From: JAPLUA01 sp964625855
GTDB taxonomy: Bacteria; Verrucomicrobiota; Verrucomicrobiia; Limisphaerales; UBA8199
DNA: 64,000 bases
Direction of reading: 5' to 3'
Assembly: GCA_964625855.1 (NCBI GenBank)
Contig: CAZVFC010000020.1
Location: forward strand, 78,307-142,306
Shown: one piece after another, positions 52,201-61,196 of the stretch
How positions within the stretch are numbered: position 1 is the first letter of the stretch
How the letters are laid out: every line of letters begins with the position of its first letter
Notes under the pieces: model-generated
Database searches by the model: none
Told to the model about the DNA's origin: nothing
What the model saw: the letters and a program-made list of their open reading frames with translations, nothing else
Program-made: the position numbers and the translations under genes

Positions 52201-55039
52201 CGCCCATCGAAGCGTAGCCCATTCCGTTCAAGCTCAACGGCTCAGCACCGACATAGACGCCGTCTTTGAGGATCAGCGAGGCGCTGTTACTGACCACCGT
52301 GCCGGCGGCGCTGGCCCCGAGGGCTGCGGCGTCCCCGACCTGCAGGGTTCCTTGATTCACCATCGTCAAGCCGGAGTAGTTGTTGCTGGCGTCGAGGTGA
52401 ACCGAGCCGAGGCCCGTCTTGCGGAGGCTAGCCGTCCCGCTAATCGCGGCAGTGATCCTCGAGCTCCCTGCAAGCTCCGAGGCCCCGTCAATCGTGCAGG
52501 AAGTGGCGCCAATGTCCAGGTTCCCCGAAATCACGGCGGCGTGGCCATGCGGGTTGAGGCTGATCGTGTTCCCGTTGGCCATGTACAGCTTGCCGCCGCC
52601 CGTTTGCACGCGGCCACTGTTATTGAGCGTGAGGCTGTTGCCGATGGTCTCGTTATTGTCGTTGAGGTCCAGCAGCCCGTCCTCATTCACCGTGATCGGG
52701 AGCGGGGCAATCTGGCCCCACGCGGTGGCGTGGTGGCGCACCACGGCACTGTTGGCGCTGCCGACACCGTCGCCTATCGTTAGCCCGCTGCCATGAATGG
52801 CCCCATCGGCACTGGCCGGCTTGCCCAGCCAAACGACGCCCTCGTTGATGAAGGTGGCGCCGGCATACGTGTTGAGCGGAGAACCGCCTAGGTCCAGAGT
52901 GCCCGGGCCGGTCTTGGTGAACCCGCCGCTGCCGCCAATCGCCCCGCGCACCGCGAGCGTCTGCCCTTCGTTGGGCACATCAATGGTGAGGTCGGCGTTC
53001 AAAGTGATGGGCCCATCCCAGACACTGTAGGCGCTGATCGCCTGCAAGGTGCTCCCGTTGACTACCAGTGGTTCCCCTTCCACCGTGACGCCGTTGAGGC
53101 GCAACGTGCCGCCTTGCAGCACTGTCGCGCCGTTGGTCTGCCCCAGCCCGAGGTCATTTTGCACCAGTACATACCCGCTCTGAACCGTCAGCAGGCCGGA
53201 GAACGTGTTGGCCCCGGCAAGGGTCACGAAACCGCTGTCAGTCTTGGTGATGCCGCCCGTGCCGCTGATAACGGCATTCACATATAGGTTGCCGCCAGAC
53301 TCCACGCTGAATGTCCGCGTCGCCGCCCCTAGGCTGAGATACCCGTTCACGTACGCCACACCCGCGCCGGTGACGGTCCCGAAGATCGTCATGAGCCCCG
53401 CCCCGGTCGAGATGCGGCCGCTATCCAAGTTGAGGGGGCCAACGTCATCACTGTGCCCATTCAGGTCCAGCAGCCCGGAGGTGTTGATGGTGATCGGCAC
53501 GGCGAGGTTGATCTCGCTGGTGCTCGTGCCGGTGTAGCGCACAACGTCCGCGTTCGCCCCGCCCGCACCATCGCCGATGATCAGCGCGCCTGCCCGGATG
53601 GCGTTGGCCGTGCCCGACTTGTTCAACGCCAACAGACCTTCGTTCACCGTCGTGTCGCCGGAGTAGGTGTTGTGGACCGAACCGGATAGGGTGAGTGTGC
53701 CCGGTCCAGACTTGATAATGCCCCCCACGCCGGAAATCGGGCCGCTGAGGGCCAAGGCACAGTTCGTGATCACCTTGACCGGCGTGTCGGTGTTGAGGAC
53801 AAAGCCGCCGGTCCAGGTGACGGCGGACGTGCCATACACGTAAAGCGCCCCCCCTGTGTAGGTGCTGTTGTTAGTTAACACTTCGCCGGCAATATCAATG
53901 TCGTTGTGGAGCGCCAGGTAGGCCGTGTTGTTGACAATCGTCGCGCCGTTCGTGGCGCCCAACGCCAGCCCTGTCCCGGCTGAAATCCAGCTTTCATTGA
54001 TCGTCAGGGGACCCGTGAACGTATTGCCCCCGTTCAGGTACACGCCCGACGGGCCGATCTTGGTGATGCTGGCCGACCCACTCACGTCCGCCTCCATCGA
54101 GAACGTGGCGTTGATGTCCCAAGTCGAAGTGCCGCTGCCGACGCTGAAGTTGCCGTAAATCGCTGACCCGCTCGCCGACACCGTCAGCGTATTGTTGGCG
54201 GCCAAATAGAGCGTTCCGGCGCCAGTCTGCACGTCGCCGCCGTTCAGCGTAAGGCTGTTGCCGATGGTGTCCGAAAAGCCGTTCAAGTCCAGCAGGCCGC
54301 CGGCGTTGATCGTGACAGGCAGGCTGCCAATCTGCGTCGCCGCCAATTCCCGTACCGTCGCGCCGCTGATCTCGAGCGAGCCGGCGCTCGCCAGCGAGAC
54401 CGCGCCCGCCTTGGCCAGTTGCAGCGCACCACCCCTTACCGACGTCGCCCCGGTGTACAGGTTGTCACCCGCGCCCGAATAAGTCAGGGTCCCGGTCCCG
54501 GTCTTGGTCACCCCGCCCGCTCCGCTGATAACCCCGCCCAGGGTTACGCTGCCGCTGCCAGAAACAGTGAGGAGGTAGCCGCCGTTGAGAATGTTGCCCA
54601 TCAGAAACTGGCTCGCCCCCGCCGTGATGCAATCGAAGGTCTGCGCCGCGCCGAGGACGACAGTGATTTCGCAGGTGTTGGCCCCCGCCGCCTGCTGGCC
54701 GCTGATCCCGTCCGCCACGGTCAGGGCCGTGCCTCGCAGGGTATAACCGGAGCCGGTGAAGGTGATCGACCCCAGCCTGAGGTCGCCGTAGTTGTTGGTG
54801 TTCGCCAGATGGGCCGCCCCCGGCGGGAAAACCAGGTCGTCCCCGTTGACCGGCGCGACCCCGCCCGTCCAATTGGCGGCGGTGGACCAATAGCCGCTCG
54901 CACTGCCGTCCCAGGTCTTGACTGCCGCCCGCGCCTGCGGCGCGCCTAGCAGCAGGCTGCTACTCAGCAGCCACACCCCCAGTTGTCCTGGGTGCTTGAG
55001 GGAAAACAAACGAGTCTGAGGTGGTTGTATTCTTTGCAT
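49271..55039 (-). CDS. Giant secreted autotransporter-associated beta-strand repeat protein
   Basis: 1922 residues. A long signal peptide (LGVWLLSSSLLLGAPQARA) is followed by the AVKTWDGSASGYWSTAANWT segment that opens many such proteins. The body is a passenger-type beta-helix: about eight modules of 170-200 residues carrying GGITKTGTGTLTLSGxNTYSG-like strands (PATR repeats), then LTIGDGxG and GLLDLNxxxETIGNSLT strands. The C-terminus (ALAVWQTSSNTVMVAWPQSD ... NRFYRLHYP) is a small beta module. There is no outer-membrane beta-barrel and no PEP-CTERM, so the usual autotransporter route is not encoded here. Surface adhesion or biofilm function is inferred. Modules are similar in DNA as well, so assembly or recombination errors are possible. 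Confidence 0.86.
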   Translation of the reverse strand: MQRIQPPQTRLFSLKHPGQLGVWLLSSSLLLGAPQARAAVKTWDGSASGYWSTAANWTGGVAPVNGDDLVFPPGAAHLANTNNYGDLRLGSITFTGSGYTLRGTALTVADGISGQQAAGANTCEITVVLGAAQTFDCITAGASQFLMGNILNGGYLLTVSGSGSVTLGGVISGAGGVTKTGTGTLTYSGAGDNLYTGATSVRGGALQLAKAGAVSLASAGSLEISGATVRELAATQIGSLPVTINAGGLLDLNGFSDTIGNSLTLNGGDVQTGAGTLYLAANNTLTVSASGSAIYGNFSVGSGTSTWDINATFSMEADVSGSASITKIGPSGVYLNGGNTFTGPLTINESWISAGTGLALGATNGATIVNNTAYLALHNDIDIAGEVLTNNSTYTGGALYVYGTSAVTWTGGFVLNTDTPVKVITNCALALSGPISGVGGIIKSGPGTLTLSGSVHNTYSGDTTVNEGLLALNKSGTANAIRAGALIIGDGAGGANADVVRYTGTSTSEINLAVPITINTSGLLDLNGHSDDVGPLNLDSGRISTGAGLMTIFGTVTGAGVAYVNGYLSLGAATRTFSVESGGNLYVNAVISGTGGITKTDSGFVTLAGANTFSGLLTVQSGYVLVQNDLGLGQTNGATVLQGGTLRLNGVTVEGEPLVVNGSTLQAISAYSVWDGPITLNADLTIDVPNEGQTLAVRGAIGGSGGFTKTGPGTLDLGGSPLNTYAGATFINEGVVWLGKPASADGAIHGSGLTIGDGVGSANSAVVRHHATAWGQIAPLPITVNEDGLLDLNDNNETIGNSLTLNNSGRVQTGGGKLYMANGNTISLNPHGHAAVISGNLDIGATSCTIDGASELAGSSRITAAISGTASLRKTGLGSVHLDASNNYSGLTMVNQGTLQVGDAAALGASAAGTVVSNSASLILKDGVYVGAEPLSLNGMGYASMGALWSASGGIASWAGPITLASDAAIGVTGASGRLTLSGVISGSGSLTKLNIGTLMLSGASDNTYAGATFVNDGGVWLNKPAGSDGAITGSALTIGDGVGDAGSAVVRDLAGGQIRPMPITINTDGLLDLNDNNETIGNSLTFNNGKVETGTGLLTLSANAAILITGYPTIYGRLSVGSGTCTIGGSDQLWLMADVSGSANIVKNGYVSLYLGGANTFTGTFTANTGGEVYPATSLAFGTTNGGTIFNGLTYLGLQSLNVTNEALTLNSSHPQVIHAFGPTTNVWAGPVTLQTNTTISTTSNSVLEVIGAVSGTGGITKLGEGTLILSGTNNNTYSGATIVNEGLLGLAKTAAIAIRSSSGLTIGDGTGGTSADIVRYLAGGDQLNVSVPVTINSSGLLDLNNFSDVLGPITFDGGRLETGSGLGTLNGDIAVLSTSDIFGRIAPSAAERRFHVNSNPVTLRVQAQVVGGGGIAKAGGGTLTLYHSNSYSGLTLVQEGWLHALHPLALGTTDNGTVVSNGASLLLGYGLAITNESLTLNGLGTSGYGALRSAYSYDINWWVGPLHLNSDSTIEVVVENLLIVQGPIDGPGGLTKIGEGTLEFMGTAANTYGGVTRVEAGALVLGQSIHDSAIPGDLIIGDGSGGVDADVVRYGASHPQIADLSRVTIAKSGMFDLSGFGGGLLPSGVHESIGSLSGGGHVQLGDKRLGTGDNDDTTTYSGFITGVGGGLAKFGRGTMTLTSANAYSGLTAIAEGALIVEGIQPTSDVQMAAGGVLGGTGSVGAILSVGGVVSPGTSPGTLSSWDVNLDSASALRVELTPVGSDQLNAGGTVTLGNPALALSATGLLPFEGQQFVIVNNDGADAVAGMFAGLPEGAVVSAGPRRFRITYAGGTGNDVVLVATNTAALYPALAVWQTSSNTVMVAWPQSDINWLLQAAPTVGGTPGSWAEIPPPYPTIDGLRYYSESVLTSNRFYRLHYP

Positions 55040-55329
55040 ACGTAGGTTTGCCTATGGTTGTAGTTGCAGACGCCTGCTCCGATGCCCTGAGTTTTGTCAG
55101 TTCTCACTAACCAGGTCAATGGATAAGTTATGAAATCACCCTCGCAGACACGGTGGATTCAAGAATCGCTCTGAGGCGAACTGGGCTGGACTGGGTGAGG
55201 CAGCCAGTTTGAAAAGGGCGGTGAAGTTGGGGATTTTTTCGCTCACCGGGAGACTGGAGACAAAACTTCTGCAGGGCGGCGGCGCTCGTGCCGTCGTCTG
55301 GATGTGCGAGATGCTCTGGGGGTGAAGGG
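55040..55329. other. Intergenic sequence beside the insertion element
   Basis: About 290 bp lie between the start of the beta-strand repeat gene and the stop of the transposase. It should hold one end of the insertion element and the promoter of the large minus-strand gene, but I could not define either. Confidence 0.3.
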
Positions 55330-57175
55330 TCAAGGCGGCAAACAACGCTCCAGGAAGAGATCCAGCATGGGTCTGGGCCGTCGGATGAGTCGGAATGACC
55401 AGACCGGGTAGGTTTTGTCGCGGACCGGTTGGGGGCGCTGAGCGTCGTGTTGAAAGAGGGCCAAGCTGAGTCTGGAGAGGAGGCCCAGGACGGCTACGCC
55501 GCTGAGGCTGCGGACGCGGGATTGGTCCTCGTGCAGGCTGACGTCCAGCCGTTGATGCCAGGTGGCCTCAATGCCCCATTGGCCGCGGCGCAGGCACAGG
55601 ATCTGCGAAGGGCTGAGCTGATCGGCTGGACGGCTGGTGACCAAGTAGGTGCGGGCCGTGGTGATGTTGCCCTTTTCGGTGCAGGTGCGAATGAGGAGGA
55701 TCAGTTGGGCTGCCCCGGCCAGTCCCAACTGCCCCGGGGTGACCTGGCGCACGATGATCCAGCGTTCGACCTGCCGGCCGCGATCCGCCTCACACCGACC
55801 GCTGACTTGGTAGAGGGAGTGGCTCGCTGCCGCCTGAGGGGGAAAGGGTTTCTGGCAGCAGGGTTTTGGCCGTGGCCAGAATATTTTTTTGGTTTTCCTT
55901 CAGGGGCACCAGGTAATCGGCGCCGTGATCGTAAAGAATCTGCTGGAGGGTTTCGTGTTGGGTGTGGAGGGAATCCAACCCCAGTAACTGGCCGGTAAAC
56001 TCGGTTTTGGCGAGCAACTGGCGCACGGCGATGATCTCGCTGTCCTGCTTTTGGAGGGTGACGGTGGCGTGAACCCGCTGGCTGGGTTGGCCCACGGCGC
56101 TGGCGATGGCCAACCCGCCGCTGCGACGCACGTGCTTGCCATCAATGGCGATGAGTGAATCGGTCTCTGGCCCCAGGTGTTGATCCTGCCATTGCAGCAG
56201 CAGGGGCTCCAAGGTGGTGGGGTCAATCGCAACCAGGGCGCGTTGAAAAGTGCTCTCCGAGGGACCCACATAGTGGCGTGGGTTGTCCGGGTCGCGCCGG
56301 CAGCCCAGGGCGCGGCGCTGCGGTTGAGTCAGGCTGCGGGCAAACTCAGCGATCTGGCGTTGTCCCATCGCTATGCCGCACAGTTTGGCCAGGCAGATGA
56401 GGTTGAGCACCGCGGGCCAGGGATGCCAGCGGCCCCGAGTGCTGCGCGGGTCGGGTTGGCTGAGGGGCAACTGATCGGCTAATGACCTGAGGCGACGCGT
56501 GGGTACCCGGCAGCGTTTGGGCTTGGGCGGAGGCGGCTTTTCAAAGATCGCCAGCGCCGGAGGCAGGCTTTGGGCGCGCAAGCTGCGGAAGGCCACGTCA
56601 TCCAGCGCGCGCACCCACAATTGCTTGGGCCGCTCATGCAGCACGTAGAAATCTTCGGCCACCCGCGCGTAGCCGCTGGTGTCGTCCAGGCGCTTCCAGC
56701 CCGCCGCTTTGTAAGCGGTGCCCCGGAACCGTTGTCCGTCCACAAAGCTCTCCAACCCCACCAGCGGATGCCCCCACCGGGCCAACCAGTCCCGGGAAAT
56801 CCGGGCACAGTTCAGGCCCAAGGCACGGCTGGCCAAGTTCGGGAACTGGTGCGGGTCAGCCAGGATGCAAAAGCGGGTGTTATTGGCCAAGAAGTGCCGG
56901 CGGCAGGCCAGTTGCTCCTTGGACCAACCCACCAACGCATCCCGCGGTCGAAGGTGACGGGCGGGCGCCGCCCAGCCCAGCAACGCCAGCCAAATGCCTT
57001 GATACTCGGCCACGTAGCACAAATGCTCTCCCACCAGCGTGGCATTCTTCAGATAATGATGGGTCGAGACCAGCTCGTTCCATCGCGGCCGTTCCTCGGG
57101 CGGGATGAGCCGAACCACTAACTGGTCCAGCACCACCTGTTCCTGGGCATTGGGTAGTCGAATCGGTTTCGCCAT
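55330..57175 (-). pseudogene. ISAs1-type transposase fused to a DruA-like (DUF4338) domain, split by a frameshift
   Basis: Frame 1 (57175 to 55790) encodes 461 residues. Residues ~10-200 are a DUF4338/DruA domain (LIPPEERPRWNELVSTHHYL, LLGWAAPARHLRPRDALVGW, YARVAEDFYVLHERPKQLWV). Residues ~250-445 are the first part of an ISAs1 transposase (QRQIAEFARSLTQPQRRALG, DSLIAIDGKHVRRSG with the first catalytic Asp, LLGLDSLHTQHETLQQILYD, YLVPLKENQKN). The rest of the transposase is in the next frame (55838 to 55330: QVSGRCEADRGRQVERWIIV, RTYLVTSRPADQLSPSQILC, RGQWGIEATWHQRLDVSLHE, D). The switch lies at a C5 run (55838-55842). A one-base indel or a sequence error is most likely; a programmed +1 shift is not excluded. 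Terminal inverted repeats were not found. Confidence 0.85.
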
Positions 57176-57716
57176 GCCCAGAAGAAATCAAATCGGGGAA
57201 CGTGCGTCCAGTTTTATCTTACCTTTGTTCCGCGCAGGCCAAGCGCTATCCCCGCAACTTGAATCCATCGTGTCCAGGCTGCGGTCTCCGGTCTGCTTCT
57301 CCGTCACCTCGGCGCTTGGCATGACCCGCCGCCCAGAGTCCGGCCCTCCACGAATCACGCTAAAATGAGGTGTTGACACCCCGGACTGGGCTCTGGCAGG
57401 AACGCTTCATGCTTGGTGAGCCCGAAAACCAATTCTCCCTCACCCGCGCAGTCCATGCGGGCACAAAAGAAGCGATTTCCCATCAGTAAGGTGACCTGGG
57501 TCCACGACAGCTTTGACACCTCTCAGTGTGGGAATCGCACGGACTGTTTCAGCCTCCCACTGAGGGCAGAGGGGATGATCTACAACCGTCCACGCGAGCA
57601 GGTCACGGTGAGGACACCGCGCCCTGTCGGTATTCCTTAGTTGTCCGTTGAGCATAAAGCCACGGCTCGACGGGGTAGGCTTGTCCTTCCCATGAGCCAA
57701 CCTTTTTGCCATATCT
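57176..57716. other. Intergenic region upstream of the GH30 gene
   Basis: 540 bp with no recognisable gene on either strand. It should contain the other end of the insertion element and the promoter of the GH30-like gene. A TTGACA at 57373 is a possible -35 box, but no convincing -10 box is at the right distance. Confidence 0.35.
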
Positions 57717-60029
57717 GTGCGACGATCAGTGCGAAGTAACGAACGATGCTTTAAGAAACCCGGATCAAGCGCCAGGTTATGTCGCTCGCAATGGGGCGGG
57801 GCGCTCCTGGTTTTGCTCTTGCAGGCGGGCGCTTGCCGGGCGCAGAACCTGGGCCAGAATCCAGGTTTCGAGAGCGGCAACACGTCCGGCTGGTTTGCTT
57901 TCGGACCCGCGGCCATCTCCGCCCAGTCCACAACCGTGCATTCCGGCAGCTACGCGGGGCTGGTTCAGAACCGAACGGCCGCTTGGAACGGCATTGGTCA
58001 GGGGCTGCTCGGCGTCGTCCAACCGGGCCAAGTCTGCAGCCTCTCGGCCTGGGTTCGGTTAGTGTCCGGGACCAGCCAGACCGTACAGATGACGATGAAG
58101 AAGGTGGACGGCAATGGAGACGGGTATTCAGCCATCGCCTCGGGCAGCGTGTCCGCCAGCGGTTGGACGCAATTGGCGGGGCAGTACGCACTGGAGGTTT
58201 CGGGCACGCTGACCGAACTCACGTTGTATCTCGAGGTGCCAACCAGCACGAACGCGGCTTTCTATGTGGATGATCTCGTCGTCGAAATCCCGGGTTCGGG
58301 GGACGCAGAAGGTGAAGGGCGGTGCGTCGTCAACTGGCAGGACGTCCACCAGCGCATTGACGGCTTCGGCGCGTCCTCAGCCTGGAGAGGCAACTGGACG
58401 ACTACCCAGGCGGACATGTTCTTCTCGACCAACAGCGGCATCGGTCTGTCCCTCTTGCGGAATCGCATCGCGCCGGACGGCACCACGTGGGAGACCGGCA
58501 TCATGCAGATGGCGCAGGCGCGGGGCGCGCGGGTTTGGAGCGTGCCCTGGAGCCCGCCCGCGAACTTGAAGGACTCCGGCACGGTGAACGGCGGGAACTT
58601 TCGCGGCGGCGCGGTTACCAACCAGGTCTATGCCAACCAACTCGCCCGCTATGTCGCCAACATGGGCCGCAACTATGGCGTGAACATTTACGCCCTCTCG
58701 ATCCAGAACGAATCAGACTACAACACCACCAACTACGAATCCTGCGTCTGGACGCGCCAGCAAATCCATGACTTCGTGCCCTATCTGTCCGCCGCGCTGG
58801 CCGCCAGCAACGCAGCTTCGACGAAGATCATGCTGCCGGAAAGCATGCACTGGCAGAGCAACACCAACCTTTATACCACCGCCATGAACGACCCCGCCGT
58901 GGCCGCGCTGGTGGGCATTATCGCCAACCACAACTACGACGGCATTGACTTCAACCACGGCGCCACCACCCCGCCGGCCCGACTGCCCAACTATGGCAAG
59001 CCAACCTGGCAGACGGAGGTCAGCACTGGCGCAAGCTTTGATGGCTCGATCAGCGATGGCCTCTATTGGGGTGGCCGGATTCACCAGTTCATGACGGTGG
59101 CCCAGGCCAACGCCTGGCACTATTGGTGGCTGATTGACGGAAACGCCGACGCGAACGGAGGCCTGACCGATCAGTCCGGCAACCCGGCCAAACGAATGTA
59201 TGTGCTGGGCAACTTCAGCCGCTTCGTGCGCCCCGGCTACTACCGCATCGGCGTCAGCAACAACACCAGCCCGCTCCAGATCAGCGCTTACAAAGACACC
59301 ACCAGCCGAGCCTTTGCCATCGTGGCCATCAATCCGACCACGACCAATGTCTCCCAGGTCTTTAACCTCAACGGCTTCACGGTCACCGCGCCGGTTACTC
59401 CTTGGCTAACGTCGGCCTCGGCGTCGCTTGCGGCGCAAACGCCCGTGCCCGGCGGTGGCGGCGTCTTCACCAATGTCATCCCAGCCCAGAGCGTCGTCAC
59501 GCTGGTGGGAGTGGCTACTCCGAGCAACTCGGCGCCGAGCCTCGGCCCGGTTTCCGGTCTTGCCGCCAGCCCCGGGATGACGATCACCGTCACCAATATC
59601 GCCAGCGACCCGGAAAATCCCGCCCAGACCCTCACATTCAGCCTGCTGAGCGGCCCGACCGGCTCGACGCTCAACGCGACAAACGGCGTTTTCTCCTGGC
59701 GGCCGCTGGTGAGCCAAGCCGGTTCGACCAACGTGGTCAGCGTCGCGGTGACGGACAACGGCTCGCCCACGTTGTCTGCGACAAACAGTTACACCATCAC
59801 CGTTGATCCGCTGGTTCCGGCGGCCCTCAGTTTCATCACCCCGGCGGGTGGTCAAATCAGCATGGTCGCCAACGGCCCGCTCGGCCCGGACTACACCCTG
59901 CTGACCTCCACCAACCTGCTAGACTGGCAGCCCGTCCTTACCACGAACCCAGCGGCAATGCCATTCCGTCTGACGGATGCAAACCTCGCCGCCGCCGCCC
60001 GCTTCTATCGTCTCCAGCTTGGGCCCTGA
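57717..60029 (+). CDS. Secreted GH30-family endo-xylanase-like enzyme with N-terminal CBM
   Basis: 770 residues, with a GTG start at 57717 and no early ATG in frame. A long basic n-region and signal (WGGALLVLLLQAGACRA) are followed by a CBM4/9-like jelly-roll (NPGFESGNTSGWFAFGPAAI ... NAAFYVDDLVVEIPG, ~45-205). The GH30 barrel (~215-500) has IDGFGASSAWRGNWTTTQAD, LSLLRNRIAPDG, WSVPWSPPANLKDSGTVNGG, the acid/base SIQNESDY (Glu332) and the nucleophile TWQTEVS (Glu434). A beta-sandwich side domain follows (YRIGVSNNTSPLQISAYKD). An Ig/cadherin-like domain (APSLGPVSGLAASPGMTI) and a small C-terminal beta module close it. The pattern is closest to GH30 subfamily 8, glucuronoxylan endo-beta-1,4-xylanases. 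Extracellular xylan cleavage is the likely role. Confidence 0.88.
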   Translation: MRRSVRSNERCFKKPGSSARLCRSQWGGALLVLLLQAGACRAQNLGQNPGFESGNTSGWFAFGPAAISAQSTTVHSGSYAGLVQNRTAAWNGIGQGLLGVVQPGQVCSLSAWVRLVSGTSQTVQMTMKKVDGNGDGYSAIASGSVSASGWTQLAGQYALEVSGTLTELTLYLEVPTSTNAAFYVDDLVVEIPGSGDAEGEGRCVVNWQDVHQRIDGFGASSAWRGNWTTTQADMFFSTNSGIGLSLLRNRIAPDGTTWETGIMQMAQARGARVWSVPWSPPANLKDSGTVNGGNFRGGAVTNQVYANQLARYVANMGRNYGVNIYALSIQNESDYNTTNYESCVWTRQQIHDFVPYLSAALAASNAASTKIMLPESMHWQSNTNLYTTAMNDPAVAALVGIIANHNYDGIDFNHGATTPPARLPNYGKPTWQTEVSTGASFDGSISDGLYWGGRIHQFMTVAQANAWHYWWLIDGNADANGGLTDQSGNPAKRMYVLGNFSRFVRPGYYRIGVSNNTSPLQISAYKDTTSRAFAIVAINPTTTNVSQVFNLNGFTVTAPVTPWLTSASASLAAQTPVPGGGGVFTNVIPAQSVVTLVGVATPSNSAPSLGPVSGLAASPGMTITVTNIASDPENPAQTLTFSLLSGPTGSTLNATNGVFSWRPLVSQAGSTNVVSVAVTDNGSPTLSATNSYTITVDPLVPAALSFITPAGGQISMVANGPLGPDYTLLTSTNLLDWQPVLTTNPAAMPFRLTDANLAAAARFYRLQLGP

Positions 60030-60130
60030 AGGCCCGCCGAACACGCCAAGCACGCGAAGCACCGCGACATCGAAACCTGCGCTTCGCCACGTTCTCCGTT
60101 CACTGACCGGGTGGAGCCTGCGGCCCTGAC

Positions 60131-60790
60131 TCAGGGGCTGGGCGCAACCTGGCGCAGCACCGCCCCGTAATTCTCATCGTCCGTGCCCGCATACACCTCG
60201 GCAGCGCCATCCGCGCGCGGTCGCAAGGTCACCCCCTCGATCTTGAAACCGTCCTGCTGAACGACATTGGCGAACTGTCCCGAGGGCACAAAGTGGGCGT
60301 TGCCGTGTCGCGCGGATCGAAACTGGCCGATGCATGAAAGGAAGCTGCGGAACGGTCCGTTGTCCTCGCCGGAGTCGTAGGCCGTCGCGGCGTACACCTC
60401 TCCCGTGGCGGCGACGTCCAGCGCGACCACCGGTCGGATGCCCGGGCCTTTGAGCGGCACCCCGTATCTTGCGGATGAGAAGGGCCCAAATCGGAGTGGA
60501 TTCCGCTCCATTCTCGCCCAGCGAATTTGCGTCTGGGATCGCCCCTGGGCCCGTTCCGCATAAACGAAGAAGAGCTGGTTGCCGAGCTCGAAAACCGCGG
60601 TGGCCTCGACATTGAAGACGGGGGTGGGCCAGGGCACGACCTCGCTGATAATGAGTTGGTTGGCAGGGGTCAGCGTGCCGAGGAAAATCCGCTGGAACAG
60701 GCTGTTGTCGTCGCCGCTCTCCACGAGCAACAGCTCGCGCGTGCCGGGAATCCGCGCGATGCTCTCGAGGTCGTTCGGGCTTGGTTCCTC
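60131..60790 (-). pseudogene. 5'-truncated beta-propeller-like gene
   Basis: The frame is open from a TGA at 60791-60793 down to the stop at 60131, but no ATG occurs at its beginning; the first usable start is a TTG at 60730 (199 residues). The reading (PNDLESIARIPGTRELLLVE, then IRWARMERNPLRFGPFSSAR and PVVALDVAATGEVYAATAYD) looks like the C-terminal blades of a secreted six-bladed esterase/SdiA-regulated-type propeller. N-terminal blades and signal peptide are missing, and the sequence upstream is the hairpin at 60851. I judge it a remnant cut at its 5' side. Confidence 0.55.
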
Positions 60791-60850
60791 TCAAGAGATC
60801 CCCTGCTCAACGGCACGGTTTGGGAATGGCCCCGATAATATCACCGTGGC

Positions 60851-60939
60851 ACCTCCGTTCTTCCTCCGTCCTTCCTCCGTTCTACCTCCTATTGCCGAAC
60901 GGAGGAAGGACGGAGGAAGGACGGAGGAAGGACGGAGGT
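60851..60939. repeat. Hairpin with 11-nt tandem-repeat arms (locus 5), different unit sequence
   Basis: Left arm 60851-60889 and right arm 60901-60939 are inverted copies of 39 nt with three mismatches (two would be G-U in RNA), around an 11-nt loop. The right arm is GGAGGAAGGAC three times and then GGAGGT; the left is its complement. The period is again exactly 11 nt although the sequence is unrelated to the CACCGG/GATGCA units. This is the most regular of the set. Confidence 0.92.
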
Positions 60940-61196
60940 AGCCTGGGAGGGCTGTGGGGGCGTTAACGGGCGCCTTGAGCCGGAGAATGGCTCTCACGGC
61001 CTGGTCGGCTGGGAGGCGCTGCCACTGGGTCTGTATCCTGACGTGGCCCGCCTCACGATCCGGAATGTGCCCGCTGGGGCGCACCCTCTGAATGAAGCTG
61101 GAATGGGGACCCCCCTGGTTGAACCGTCCCCCGTCGCCCCCCGGTCAAAGCTGCCATGAACGATCCTCAGCGTCGCGGGATTCTGTCAACGACCCC
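60940..61196 (+). other. Intergenic region with a possible gene tail
   Basis: One plus-strand frame from the hairpin to a TGA at 61157 reads LEPENGSHGLVGWEALPLGL, then YPDVARLTIRNVPAGAHPLN, which looks protein-like but has no start codon and no family I recognise. It could be the 3' remnant of a lost gene cut by the hairpin. Nothing else is seen here. Confidence 0.25.

Noticed and set aside
55040..57420. Terminal inverted repeats and target duplication of the insertion element
   Set aside because: Several short matches were tried by eye on both sides of the transposase; none was long enough or at matching distances.
57440..57931. 163-residue minus-strand frame upstream of and overlapping the GH30 gene
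   Set aside because: Its first part is antisense to the GH30 signal peptide and CBM; the remainder has no homology or start signal.
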